Positions 1 through 8,584 of a stretch of 64,000 nucleotides of DNA are shown here, one piece after another (positions within the stretch are counted from its first letter, which is position 1; every line of letters begins with the position of its first letter). The DNA is from Desulfocucumis sp964643075 (lineage in GTDB: Bacteria > Bacillota > Desulfotomaculia > Desulfotomaculales > Desulfocucumaceae). Where the stretch lies: assembly GCA_964643075.1 (NCBI GenBank), contig CAZXQO010000001.1:155494-219493 (forward strand), written 5' to 3'. The notes beneath the pieces are model-generated. The model saw only the letters and a program-made list of their open reading frames with translations, was not told the origin of the DNA and did not search any database. Position numbers and translations under genes: made by a program.

Positions 1-890
1 AGCTGTGCTACGTAGTCCGAGTGCTGCAAGATTAACTCCGTCAAAGCCAAATCCTCTGCGGAAAAAGTTTCATGCACACGGCGCAAGATATTAGTCGAGA
101 GGATGGAAAAACGGTCCACAGACGTGACATGTTCCCGCCGAAATTGCAATAATTCTCGTGTCCAGGCAAGATTGCGCATAGGGGCTGCAGTGGTGGTCTG
201 AGGGTAAATGCCTGTCACTTCGCCAAAATCCGCCACGAATTTCAAATAATCAGGATTATCAGTAGGCTCAGTCGCCCAATAACATACCCCGGTCCCCACG
301 GTAGTGCCGAGACGTTCCACTACTACGTTCAGAATATCTTGCCAGAGCCTGGCATTCTCCCTGGTATACATAAACACTTCTTGCAACGGCTCAGCCGCAA
401 GACCGCAGAAAGGACAGCCAATCGAGCAGCCCTTACTCAATTCAAACACGACTGTCGCATGGATGATTTCCCGGTTTGTCACTTTGCCCAGTTGACTGCG
501 ACACCGGTTTACCTGACGTTGATGCCAGTCATTAAAACGATTGCTGGGCGTTTTTTCGCCTCGTTGACGCCAAGCTTCCCGAAATTGGGCAGTTGCATCA
601 GTCCATCGTCGCCACAATTGCGCCTGCGGCTTGTCATCCAATTCCGTAGTAGGAACTCCCTTCAACAAAGACAGATCTGGAACAAGTGCCGCTACCTGCA
701 CGGGATCCACTCCAAATATCCCCCTTGATTGCAGCAGGTTGCCACATCCGGCGGCGTTCTCCCGTATGGCCGCGTAGAATACAAGATCGCCAACAGCACA
801 CTCTATGAATCGTTTGATATGTGGAATTAGCCTTTTTTCATCAATGCTAATTCGGTCTTTCAAATCTCCGCAGAAATAAAGCTCTTCCAC
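1..890 (-). CDS. PoyD-type radical SAM peptide epimerase (partial, cut by window edge)
   Basis: Reading the minus strand gives an open frame running off the left edge, about 296 codons. It contains the 4Fe-4S cluster motif CSIGCPFC (CxxxCxxC) inside the segment FELSKGCSIGCPFCG, at residues 155-162 from the GTG start used here. The preceding stretch (GDLVFYAAIRENA..GVDP) resembles the N-terminal region of RiPP-maturation amino acid epimerases of the PoyD family. These enzymes use SAM to convert L- to D-residues in precursor peptides. The GTG at 890 follows a GAGGAGGT site about ten bases upstream. An in-frame ATG at 986 lies inside a strong hairpin and has no ribosome site, so I reject it. The gene is the last one visible in the RiPP operon, directly downstream of three precursor genes, which fits its role. 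The family call rests on motif and context; the C-terminal half is outside the window. Confidence 0.8.
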   Translation of the reverse strand, partial: MEELYFCGDLKDRISIDEKRLIPHIKRFIECAVGDLVFYAAIRENAAGCGNLLQSRGIFGVDPVQVAALVPDLSLLKGVPTTELDDKPQAQLWRRWTDATAQFREAWRQRGEKTPSNRFNDWHQRQVNRCRSQLGKVTNREIIHATVVFELSKGCSIGCPFCGLAAEPLQEVFMYTRENARLWQDILNVVVERLGTTVGTGVCYWATEPTDNPDYLKFVADFGEVTGIYPQTTTAAPMRNLAWTRELLQFRREHVTSVDRFSILSTNILRRVHETFSAEDLALTELILQHSDYVAQ

Positions 891-948
891 AGGTGCTGAT
901 ACCTCCTCTATATTTGTCAGATTAAGAAGACCATGAAAGTCATACACC

Positions 949-992
949 AAGACAATGACCCGAGGCACTGATGGTGCCCGGGCCATTGTCTT
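949..992 (-). promoter_or_regulatory. Intercistronic stem-loop between precursors and epimerase
   Basis: The two arms AAGACAATGACCCGAGGCAC (949-968) and GTGCCCGGGCCATTGTCTT (974-992) are complementary over almost their whole length, with one mismatch and one bulge around a 5-base loop. The hairpin sits between the last precursor stop (1012) and the epimerase ribosome site (near 900). No U-run follows it on the minus strand, so it looks more like a processing, stability or attenuation element than a classical terminator. Such elements commonly set a high precursor-to-enzyme ratio in peptide operons; that role here is inference. Confidence 0.65.
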
Positions 993-1011
993 GACTATGT
1001 GATTCGCTGAT

Positions 1012-1284
1012 TTAGGCCACAACTGCCACAACACCGGCTACGGATACACCCTGAATAGCAGCTACGGCAATAAACCCTCCGGCAACTTTGTCCATGTCAG
1101 CATCACTTAATTCGCCACCTTCGGCTTGGCGTTTTTTGAGATCCTCCAGGGTAAAGGTGAATCCTTTTTGGTTAGCAAACTGGATAACTTTCTCTACGTC
1201 TGTACCAATGGTCTTTAGCTCTTTAAGCATTTCGTGATCATTACGAACTGCTTCGTTAAAGCGATCAATTTCTGATAAACTCAC
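1012..1284 (-). CDS. Nif11-like leader peptide (NHLP) RiPP precursor 1
   Basis: A 90-residue precursor starting at GTG 1284, preceded by GGAGAGAGGTG seven bases upstream; a longer frame opens at 1338 but has no better start. The leader (VSLSEIDRFNEAVRND..) carries the Nif11-type helical pattern and ends in the double-glycine site DKVAGG. The predicted core is the 20 residues FIAVAAIQGVSVAGVVAVVA, made almost entirely of V, A, I and G. It has no Cys and only one Ser. This suits a substrate of a PoyD-type epimerase rather than a lanthipeptide synthetase. Cleavage after GG would be done by the C39 peptidase domain of the exporter at 4980-7145. Confidence 0.9.
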   Translation of the reverse strand: MSLSEIDRFNEAVRNDHEMLKELKTIGTDVEKVIQFANQKGFTFTLEDLKKRQAEGGELSDADMDKVAGGFIAVAAIQGVSVAGVVAVVA

Positions 1285-1381
1285 TGTAGAACACCTCTCT
1301 CCTGCTGATTGTTCGTCCGGTAACTGCGGGTAATCCATTCGGCTGCAAACCGATTATTTTTACCTTTTCAGAGAGCAGGAC

Positions 1382-1651
1382 TTACTCCTTGGAGGGCCCC
1401 CCAATGCATGCCTTTACATTAATGCTTGCGACAAGGACTAAGCCACCGGCCACATTATCCAGCTGTTCTTCAGACAACTCCTCACTCTGTTTGGCAATAG
1501 CCTCGATATCAGCAACCGTGAATTCATATCCCTTAGACTTTGCAAATGCTACGATTTTTTCCAGACTATTGCCGATATTTTTTATTTCTTCCCACATTTC
1601 CCGGTTCTCGCGGACGTCCTTGTTGAATCTTTCGATTTCTGCGGCGCTCAT
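1382..1651 (-). CDS. Nif11-like leader peptide (NHLP) RiPP precursor 2
   Basis: An 89-residue precursor with an AAAGGAGGAAAGGC ribosome site. The leader MSAAEIERFNKDVRENREMW.. is nearly identical to that of precursor 3 and ends LDNVAGG. The core is LVLVASINVKACIGGPSKE (19 residues), with one Cys, a Lys and a hydrophilic C-terminal tail. It therefore differs in character from the two wholly hydrophobic cores beside it. Leaders are conserved and cores diverged, the usual pattern of duplicated RiPP precursors sharing one set of enzymes. Confidence 0.9.
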   Translation of the reverse strand: MSAAEIERFNKDVRENREMWEEIKNIGNSLEKIVAFAKSKGYEFTVADIEAIAKQSEELSEEQLDNVAGGLVLVASINVKACIGGPSKE

Positions 1652-1713
1652 GCCTTTCCTCCTTTGCTGTCGGATTACATAATTTACTCAAAACTGGATA
1701 TGAGCCACTATGA

Positions 1714-1983
1714 CTACAAAATAGCTATAGCTGAAGCGACGCCACCAGCAACGCCTGTTATGATGAGGGCAACGCCACCAGCCACATTATCCAGCTGTTC
1801 TTCAGACAACTCCTCACGCTGTTTGGCAATAGCCTCGACATCAGCAACCGTGAATTCATATCCCTTGTAGTTGGCAAACGCTACAATTTTCACCAGGTCG
1901 TTGCCGATGGCTTTGATTTCTTCCTGCATTTCCTTGTTCTCACAAATATCCTTGTTGAATCTTTCGATTTGTGCAGCACTCAT
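1714..1983 (-). CDS. Nif11-like leader peptide (NHLP) RiPP precursor 3
   Basis: An 89-residue precursor starting at ATG 1983 with AACAAAGGAGGAAAAGTC upstream; the frame stays open to 2121, but that extension lacks leader features. The leader MSAAQIERFNKDICENKEM.. ends LDNVAGG, and the core is VALIITGVAGGVASAIAIL (19 residues). A second GG (GVAGG) occurs inside the core, offering an alternative cleavage point that would leave VASAIAIL. First of the three precursors in the direction of transcription, about 310 bases after the exporter gene. Confidence 0.9.
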   Translation of the reverse strand: MSAAQIERFNKDICENKEMQEEIKAIGNDLVKIVAFANYKGYEFTVADVEAIAKQREELSEEQLDNVAGGVALIITGVAGGVASAIAIL

Positions 1984-2173
1984 GACTTTTCCTCCTTTGT
2001 TGGTTGGATTACGTAATTCACCCTGAAAACGGAATATGCGCCACAATGAATTCAATACAGCTGTATCTTTGAGTAATGCTTTTACGAGAAAACGCCACCC
2101 CCTTTCCTGCATTTTATCCACAATTACTACTTTAATTTGAGTTAACCACGTTTTATTCCATTACGCCTTACTT

Positions 2174-2202
2174 ATTTATGGTAATTGAGCTTATATTGCC
2201 AA
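2174..2202 (-). promoter_or_regulatory. Weak candidate promoter ahead of the precursor genes
   Basis: On the minus strand TTGGCA (2202-2197) is followed after 17 bases by ATAAAT (2179-2174). The -35 is good and the -10 poor. An internal promoter here would let precursors be made in excess of the exporters. The AT-rich gap 1984-2296 holds nothing else that I recognise. Confidence 0.3.
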
Positions 2203-2296
2203 CCAGCATTTGCAAGCAGGTTCAACACTGACATCTAATTACTTATACAACTAACACCAAAAAGTATCACGCGCTTTGTCATCTAACATTTGCTGG

Positions 2297-4972
2297 CTAG
2301 GCCAGCTGCCGCCTGGCCAGATCGGAAAAAACACCGTTCATTTTCATAAGTTCTTCGTATGATCCTTCCTCGATAATCCTTCCCCTGTCCATCACTATAA
2401 TCCTATCGCAGTTAATAATGGTGCTCAGCCGGTGGGCGATTACCACCCGGGTGGCCTTCAGCCGGTCAAGGCTCCGGCTGACCACGGCCTGGGTTTGGTT
2501 GTCCAGTGCGCTGGTGGCCTCGTCAAAAAAAAGTATTTTAGGCTTTCCGACGATGGCCCTTGCTACAAGCAGCCTCTGCCTCTGCCCCCCGGACAGGGTG
2601 CCGGCGCCCTCACTGATCACCGTGTGCATGCCCATGGGCATTTCACTGATATCTCCTTCCAGCCCGGCCATTTTTGCCGCTTCAATGGCGTCGTCCATGG
2701 TCAGGTTAGGTTTGGATCCCACTATATTTGAAAAAATGTCTCCCGAAAGCAGTTTGCCGTTTTGCAGCACCACTCCCAGTTGCCTGCGCAGTAATCGGAT
2801 ATCCACTTTTTCTATATCCTGGCCGCTGTAATAAATCCGGCCTGATTCCGGCTTCTCAAAACCCAGCAGAACCCGGAAAAGCGTCGATTTGCCGCTGCCC
2901 GAGGGCCCCACCAGTCCCACGTACTCGCCCTCCCCGATTTGGAAGGAAACATCATTTAAAACAAGGGGACCGTCTTCTTTGTAGCGAAAATAAAGGTGGC
3001 TGACTTCAATGGCGCCTGTAAGTTCACCGGGATCGCTTTTGACGTCGTCATACTCGGGCATTGTTTCCAGTATGGGCTTGGCCCTTTCGTACAGCGGGAT
3101 AATTACATTAATGGCTATCAACGACTGGGACAGAGCGATCATTGACGTTAAAAAAGAGGTGAAGGCCGCATTGAAGGCGATAAATTTGCCCGGAGGCAGA
3201 GAGCTTTTGGTTGCCACCAGGTAGAAAACTATTATGGAAGTGGTTGCCGGAAGAACCGAGTTGAAGGTTTCCATATAGTTAGTGATAGTTTCTTTTTTAA
3301 AAACTAACATTCTTTGTTTGCCGAATTCCCCGGACCAAAGATGGAACGCCCTCTTTTCAGCCCCGGCCACGCGGAATTTGCTGACTCCGCCGATAAGCTG
3401 CAAAACCAGGCCAGATATTTTATTGGTAATATCAATCACCTGGCGTTCGAAACGGATTTGACGGATTCCCAGAAAGGCAACGACGGCTACCGATATTGCT
3501 ATCAGGAGGGAGGCTATGGCCGCCAGCTTAATGTCGTAGTAGAAGATCAGAAAAAGGTTGAAGCAGGAAAATATGCTGGAAATTATGGTGGTTATGGTGA
3601 CTCCGGATAAAATCACGCGGATCTGGCTGATGCCCATGGCCCGCATGGCCAGTTCCCCTGACGTATAACCCCTGAAAAAGGGTACCGGAAGGCTTAAAAG
3701 GCGGTCCCAGACAGCCGCCTGAACAGATCCTTCCATCCTGCCCTCTATCCTCAGCATAGCAAAGGAGCGGGTAAGCTGAAAGAACATGGCGGCCACGGCG
3801 CTTGCTCCCAGAAAAAAAGCGATATGCATAAGCTGGGCCTTCTCTCCTCCGGGGATGACAGTGTCGAATACTAATCCCGTGGCGACAGGAACCACCATAC
3901 CAAGGAGGCCGCCCAGTACCCCCATCAGTATAACCATTGCAAAATCCTGCTTCCTGGAGCTTTCATATCCCATAATAAAAATATCCCGCAGTGTTAGCAC
4001 CTTTTCCGGAAACGGGCGGTAAAAGGCAAAAGCAAAGGGTTTCACCTGCCGGGCAACATTAAAACCAACCGGGGCGCCGGTTACCCCGAAGGGGTCGTGC
4101 AGCCTGTAGCGGGATGGAGACAGGGGAAGCAGGGCCACCGGCCGGTTATCCTCCTCCATGTATGCCAGCAGGGGGCCGTTGTCCTCTTTCCACCATTCCC
4201 CTTTCAGGGCTACCTGGCGCACCCGTATGCGGGAAGCCCTGGCAATCTCCCCCAGGGGATCCTTTGACGGGGCTGCGCCGGCCGAAGGTGGAGGGACCAC
4301 TATTCTTATTTTCATCTCCCGGCCGACCATCCGGCAGGCATCCAGGAGGGGATCCCCGGAGGCCTCCGCCAGGGAGGATTTTGTTTGTTTAGGATTGGCC
4401 ACGGCGAGGAGACTGTTTATGGCGTTTTCCATATATCGCCGGTCATTATCCGACTTCTCCTGAAAACGCAGCTGGTCGGCCTGTTCCCGCTCCTGCCGGC
4501 GCTGAATGGCGGCCAGGAGGGCCAGGCTGTTGAATCCATCCAGATCAACCGGGGCGACATCCGCGGCGCCGGAGGTGATTTTTAGAAGGGTATCTACCCA
4601 TCGCTTAATTTTGCCGGCAATTATCTCTTTATCAGCGGACTTTTCCGCCAGATCAAAAAACCTTGCCCTGGGGATCTGCATCAGGCGGGTTCCGGTCAGA
4701 CCCGATACCAACAGTCCGTATTTTTTATCCTTTCCTTCCGGGATTATGCCGAACAGTATATCTCCCGGCCAGGTCTCAAAAAGGAAATCCCGGGACCCGG
4801 CGGCCTCGCCGTCAATAATCCAGACAGAAAAAACCGACACCTTTCCCTGATCGACCACCCAGACATATCCCGGGTCGGTAAGTTTAAGGGGGCTGTTTCC
4901 CTCAACGGAGATTATATTTCCTTCATTTTTAAACAGGTCTGCAGTTACCAAAACAATCACTTCCCTGTTCAA
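2297..4972 (-). CDS. NHLM system ABC exporter, ATPase/permease without peptidase domain
   Basis: About 890 residues. An N-terminal domain of roughly 110 residues resembles a degenerate cyclic-nucleotide-binding fold and is followed by a linker. A six-helix ABC exporter membrane domain lies at about 330-600 and an ATPase domain at about 640-885, with Walker A GPSGSGKST, signature LSGGQRQRL, Walker B ILFFDEATSALD and H-loop IAHRLSTI. The family is the second, peptidase-free ABC protein of NHLM RiPP loci and probably pairs with the peptidase-bearing exporter directly upstream. The start is uncertain: TTG 4972 overlaps no strong ribosome site, while TTG a few codons later follows AGGGAA. It begins eight bases after the upstream stop, so translation is probably coupled. 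Confidence 0.88.
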   Translation of the reverse strand: MNREVIVLVTADLFKNEGNIISVEGNSPLKLTDPGYVWVVDQGKVSVFSVWIIDGEAAGSRDFLFETWPGDILFGIIPEGKDKKYGLLVSGLTGTRLMQIPRARFFDLAEKSADKEIIAGKIKRWVDTLLKITSGAADVAPVDLDGFNSLALLAAIQRRQEREQADQLRFQEKSDNDRRYMENAINSLLAVANPKQTKSSLAEASGDPLLDACRMVGREMKIRIVVPPPSAGAAPSKDPLGEIARASRIRVRQVALKGEWWKEDNGPLLAYMEEDNRPVALLPLSPSRYRLHDPFGVTGAPVGFNVARQVKPFAFAFYRPFPEKVLTLRDIFIMGYESSRKQDFAMVILMGVLGGLLGMVVPVATGLVFDTVIPGGEKAQLMHIAFFLGASAVAAMFFQLTRSFAMLRIEGRMEGSVQAAVWDRLLSLPVPFFRGYTSGELAMRAMGISQIRVILSGVTITTIISSIFSCFNLFLIFYYDIKLAAIASLLIAISVAVVAFLGIRQIRFERQVIDITNKISGLVLQLIGGVSKFRVAGAEKRAFHLWSGEFGKQRMLVFKKETITNYMETFNSVLPATTSIIVFYLVATKSSLPPGKFIAFNAAFTSFLTSMIALSQSLIAINVIIPLYERAKPILETMPEYDDVKSDPGELTGAIEVSHLYFRYKEDGPLVLNDVSFQIGEGEYVGLVGPSGSGKSTLFRVLLGFEKPESGRIYYSGQDIEKVDIRLLRRQLGVVLQNGKLLSGDIFSNIVGSKPNLTMDDAIEAAKMAGLEGDISEMPMGMHTVISEGAGTLSGGQRQRLLVARAIVGKPKILFFDEATSALDNQTQAVVSRSLDRLKATRVVIAHRLSTIINCDRIIVMDRGRIIEEGSYEELMKMNGVFSDLARRQLA

Positions 4973-4979
4973 TAGTCTT

Positions 4980-7145
4980 CTAGCCGGCGCTAATCAGGTC
5001 GGTATAATGCCCGCCCGCATTGATCAATTCTTCGTGGGTCCCCCGCTGGACAATTTTACCTCTTCCCAGGACTATTATTTCGTCACAGTCCCGTATGGTG
5101 CTCAGGCGGTGCGCCACAATAACGCAGGTGCAGCCCCGGCGCCTTATATTTTCATCCACCAGCTTTTCGGTAAGAGGGTCCAGGGCGCTGGTGGCCTCGT
5201 CCATTATCAATATAGAAGGACTGCCCGCCAGTGCCCTGGCGATTTCCAGCCTCTGCCTCTGCCCGCCGCTGAAGTTGCTTCCACCTTCGTCCAGCCGGTG
5301 GTCGTACCCGCCGGCCCTGGATGTTATGTCATCATGGATGCAGGCGTCTTTTGCCGCCAGGACCACCTCGAATTCCGAAATTGTATCGTCCCACAATGTG
5401 ATATTTTCCTTTATTGTTCCCTCAAACATGGTGATGTCCTGGTCCACCATGGCCAGGGAGTTGGTGATTACGGCCCTGGGAATGCTTTCTCGCAGCCTGC
5501 CGTCAAATAATATTTCTCCGGACCAGTGCCTGTAAATGCCGGCGATTATCCTGGCCACCGTGGACTTCCCGCTTCCGGATCCCCCTACCAGGGCCACCCG
5601 GGAACCCGGCTTCAGACTCAGACTAAAGTTTTCAATCAGCGGCGGTTCCAGCCGGCTGTAGCCGAAGCTTAAATTTTTCAGTTCCACATTTCCCTCGATC
5701 TTTTTGAGACCTTTGGCAAATTCTTCGCCTTCCGGGTCCTCCCCGGCCTGTCTGTCAAGATTATATTTTAGAACATCATCCAGGCGGTTCATATCCCCTT
5801 CTATTTCCTGGATCTGGCCGCCAAGGGCCACCAACTGGGTTACAGGGGTCATAAAGCTGGTCATTAGGCTCTGAAAGGCGACCAGCATACCGATTGTCAT
5901 ATCCCCGTTCAGAATAATAAAGCCTCCAAGAACCAGAACCACGGTATTTGTCAATGCGCTCAGGAATGCCGGGATGGCAGACAAATACTGGGTGGGGACT
6001 CCTATTTCCTGTTCCGCGTTCAGTGTTTTGGCCTGGTAGCCGGACCACTTGGCAAAGAAGTCCGACTCCGATCCGGTCGCCTTTAATGTCTCGATAACCT
6101 GCAGTCCGGACATGGCCGTGCCCACCATTTTCCCCCTGTCTTTTAAAAGCCGGCGGTTTAAGTCCACCCTCCTGGCTGCGATATATTTCAAATAGAGAAT
6201 ATTGACGGCGGCAACAGCCGCGCCCACCAGTGACATGACCACGCTGTACTGCAGCATAAGGGCGAAATAAAATACAATCATCACCAGGTTGAGCGCATTG
6301 GTAGCCAATTGGCCCGACAAAAGCCGCGCTACCGTATCGTTGCTCTGCATCCTGGAGCTGATATCACCACTGTAGCGCTGTGAAAAGAATTCCACCGGCA
6401 GGCGCAGCACGTGCCAGAGGAACTGCCCCGAAGTGCTAAGGGCTATTTTGGTCTCCAGCCTCAACAGGTAATACTGCTGTATCCAGGTGAGAATTCCCCG
6501 CAGCAGCGCCGTAAAACCCATTCCCAGCAGAAGGGGAACAAGCCAGTTGCCCTTGCCCCCAAGCAGTATGTCGTCCACAAAAATTTTAGAAAAGATGGGA
6601 ATGACCAGGCCAGGGATCACCAGCGCGATTCCCACCAGTATTACATAGGTGAGGGCAGTTTCCGACCCTTTTAATCTCTTTATAAGAGAATTTAAAATGC
6701 TGGGCTTTTCGCCGCTCCTGACAAAACCGGGCCCCGGGTTGAATGTAAGGGCAACCCCGGTAAATGACTGGTCGAACTCCTCTTCCGGCACGGTCCTGGG
6801 GCCTGTTCCCGGGTCGTTCAGGTAGAACGTCCCGTTTTTAAATCCCTCCAGCACCAGGAAGTGATTAAAATTCCAGTGAATGATCATTGGAAACTGCATC
6901 TCTTTTAACGCTTCGGGCTCCTTACGGAAGCCCTTTGCTTCCATTCCGTATCTCCGGGCCGCTTTCAGTATATTGCTGGCCTTGCTGCCGTCCCTGGAGA
7001 CACCGCATGCCAGGCGAAGTTCCTCCAGCGGCGCGTACATTCCCCAGAATGCTAAAATCATGGCCAGTGATGCCGCCCCGCACTCCACCGCCTCCATCTG
7101 CAGTACTGTGGGAACTTTTACCCGTTTAGCCGCATTGTCCTTCAC
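4980..7145 (-). CDS. NHLM system ABC exporter with C39 leader peptidase
   Basis: 721 residues starting at GTG 7145 after GGAGGTGATTGG. Residues 1-140 form a C39 cysteine protease: Gln16 and catalytic Cys22 in QMEAVECGAAS, His in HWNFNHFLVLEG and Asp in NDPGTG. A six-helix membrane domain follows at about 160-440, then an ATPase with Walker A GGSGSGKST, signature NFSGGQRQRL, Walker B ILIMDEATSALD and H-loop VAHRLSTI. Proteins of this family cut the leader after the double glycine and export the mature core. It is co-oriented with the precursors (1012-1983) and the HlyD adaptor (7196-8584). Confidence 0.93.
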   Translation of the reverse strand: MKDNAAKRVKVPTVLQMEAVECGAASLAMILAFWGMYAPLEELRLACGVSRDGSKASNILKAARRYGMEAKGFRKEPEALKEMQFPMIIHWNFNHFLVLEGFKNGTFYLNDPGTGPRTVPEEEFDQSFTGVALTFNPGPGFVRSGEKPSILNSLIKRLKGSETALTYVILVGIALVIPGLVIPIFSKIFVDDILLGGKGNWLVPLLLGMGFTALLRGILTWIQQYYLLRLETKIALSTSGQFLWHVLRLPVEFFSQRYSGDISSRMQSNDTVARLLSGQLATNALNLVMIVFYFALMLQYSVVMSLVGAAVAAVNILYLKYIAARRVDLNRRLLKDRGKMVGTAMSGLQVIETLKATGSESDFFAKWSGYQAKTLNAEQEIGVPTQYLSAIPAFLSALTNTVVLVLGGFIILNGDMTIGMLVAFQSLMTSFMTPVTQLVALGGQIQEIEGDMNRLDDVLKYNLDRQAGEDPEGEEFAKGLKKIEGNVELKNLSFGYSRLEPPLIENFSLSLKPGSRVALVGGSGSGKSTVARIIAGIYRHWSGEILFDGRLRESIPRAVITNSLAMVDQDITMFEGTIKENITLWDDTISEFEVVLAAKDACIHDDITSRAGGYDHRLDEGGSNFSGGQRQRLEIARALAGSPSILIMDEATSALDPLTEKLVDENIRRRGCTCVIVAHRLSTIRDCDEIIVLGRGKIVQRGTHEELINAGGHYTDLISAG

Positions 7146-7195
7146 CCAATCACCTCCGTGAAACCGTTTTTTTGAGAGGCTGTTGCAATAGTCTA

Positions 7196-8584
7196 CTATA
7201 TAGAGAGAGCCTTTTTAACCTTTGGAATAACCATATGGACGGGGCGCTGTTCTTTTATGGTTATCGATCCGGCGCACAGAGTGCCGCTGTTTATTTTAAG
7301 AGGCGGTCCCTTAGAGGACGACCATTTGTACCCGCTTTCAGTGCTGTCGTCGGAAATAACGTCAATGCGGACTTCCAGGGGGGCGCTTTGTCCGGCAAGC
7401 TTTGACACCAGATCCCGGCTGCCCAGGGTCATCATCATCCCCTGAGAGGTGGCCGGGTATTCGGAAACTGAAACCACCCTGCCCAGCATAAACCCGTATT
7501 CTTCCTTCTTTACGGTAGTCGGGGATATCTGGGCCTCCATCCCCGGCAATATGTTTTTACCATCTTCCGCCCTTACGTACAGTACAACTTCCAGTTTGAC
7601 GGTTTTACCCTCACGCTCCAGGCTGACCACATTTATTCCGGGCTGAATTATATCCCCTTTTTTCACCTGCACCTCCAGTACCCGGCCGTCCACCCGTGAA
7701 ACTATTTCCGATGAATGGCTCAGTTCATCCTGAAGTCTTTTAATCTCCTTTTCGGTCTCGGAAATTTTTATCGCCCTGGTGGTGGCAAACTGTTCCTCCA
7801 GCAGTTGTACATTGAGCTGTGCCTGCTGAAGCCTGGCCTTGTATGTAATAATCGTATCCTCCCACTCTCCGGCCGTAAGCTTGGCAAGGTCCTGGGCGGC
7901 CGCCTTTTTTTCCAGCTGCAGCAGACTCAGATCATTCCTCGCGTTATCCAGTTCTTGTCCGGATACCGCGTCGGATTTATAAAGTATGGTTAATTTATCC
8001 AAATACTTCGCCTGTTTAGACTCGTATAACATTGCCTGGTCCAGGTTTATTTTAGCCCTCTCTATTTCATACTCTTTGCCTGAAACGGCGCTTTTATAAT
8101 TAGCCTCCTCGTACGGCAGGGCGGACCTGGCATCTTTTATCCTCCTGATTAAATTGTATAAATCCATAAGCCCGGACCCGAGATTGTTTTCCCCAGCCAT
8201 TCCGGTACCCGACAAATCCAGAGTTTGCAACTGGTCCAACTGGTCTTTCAGATCGTTAATTTGATCGACTATTTGTGGCTGATCAATTCTCGCAACAACA
8301 TCGCCCCTTTTTACCATATCCCCCACGGTTACCCTTATATCTGTAACCTGGCCCGCCACTGTGTGAGTGATGTTGTATACCCCGTAACTCTTGATAATAA
8401 TTCCCTGCCCGTAGACCCTGGAGGGAATTTTACCGAAAATGCCCCAGATGAGGGCAACAACTAAAATCAGCCCGATGGCTATGAGGGCGAACCAAGCCCT
8501 TGGCGTGGTAACAGAAACCAACTGATCGAGCTGCTCCGGCGATGAAAGTCTTTCCAGCGACACCTTACGAAAAATCCGGCTCAT
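7196..8584 (-). CDS. NHLM system HlyD-type secretion adaptor
   Basis: 462 residues with a cytoplasmic N-terminus, one membrane helix at about 30-52, a split biotinyl-lipoyl-like domain (GQGIIIKSYG..VGDMVKRGDVVARID), a long coiled coil at about 110-290 and a C-terminal beta-barrel. This is the membrane-fusion partner expected with NHLM ABC exporters. The start ATG overlaps the stop of the upstream symporter (ATGA), and AGAGGAGG lies nine bases before it, so expression is coupled. In a Gram-positive envelope the adaptor presumably spans the wall space. Confidence 0.9.
   Translation of the reverse strand: MSRIFRKVSLERLSSPEQLDQLVSVTTPRAWFALIAIGLILVVALIWGIFGKIPSRVYGQGIIIKSYGVYNITHTVAGQVTDIRVTVGDMVKRGDVVARIDQPQIVDQINDLKDQLDQLQTLDLSGTGMAGENNLGSGLMDLYNLIRRIKDARSALPYEEANYKSAVSGKEYEIERAKINLDQAMLYESKQAKYLDKLTILYKSDAVSGQELDNARNDLSLLQLEKKAAAQDLAKLTAGEWEDTIITYKARLQQAQLNVQLLEEQFATTRAIKISETEKEIKRLQDELSHSSEIVSRVDGRVLEVQVKKGDIIQPGINVVSLEREGKTVKLEVVLYVRAEDGKNILPGMEAQISPTTVKKEEYGFMLGRVVSVSEYPATSQGMMMTLGSRDLVSKLAGQSAPLEVRIDVISDDSTESGYKWSSSKGPPLKINSGTLCAGSITIKEQRPVHMVIPKVKKALSI

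Noticed and set aside
304..728. Two plus-strand frames over the epimerase
   Set aside because: They overlap a minus-strand frame with clear radical SAM motifs and read as low-information protein.
891..986. ATG at 986 as the start of the epimerase
   Set aside because: It is in frame but lies inside a strong stem-loop and lacks a ribosome site; GTG 890 has GAGGAGGT upstream.
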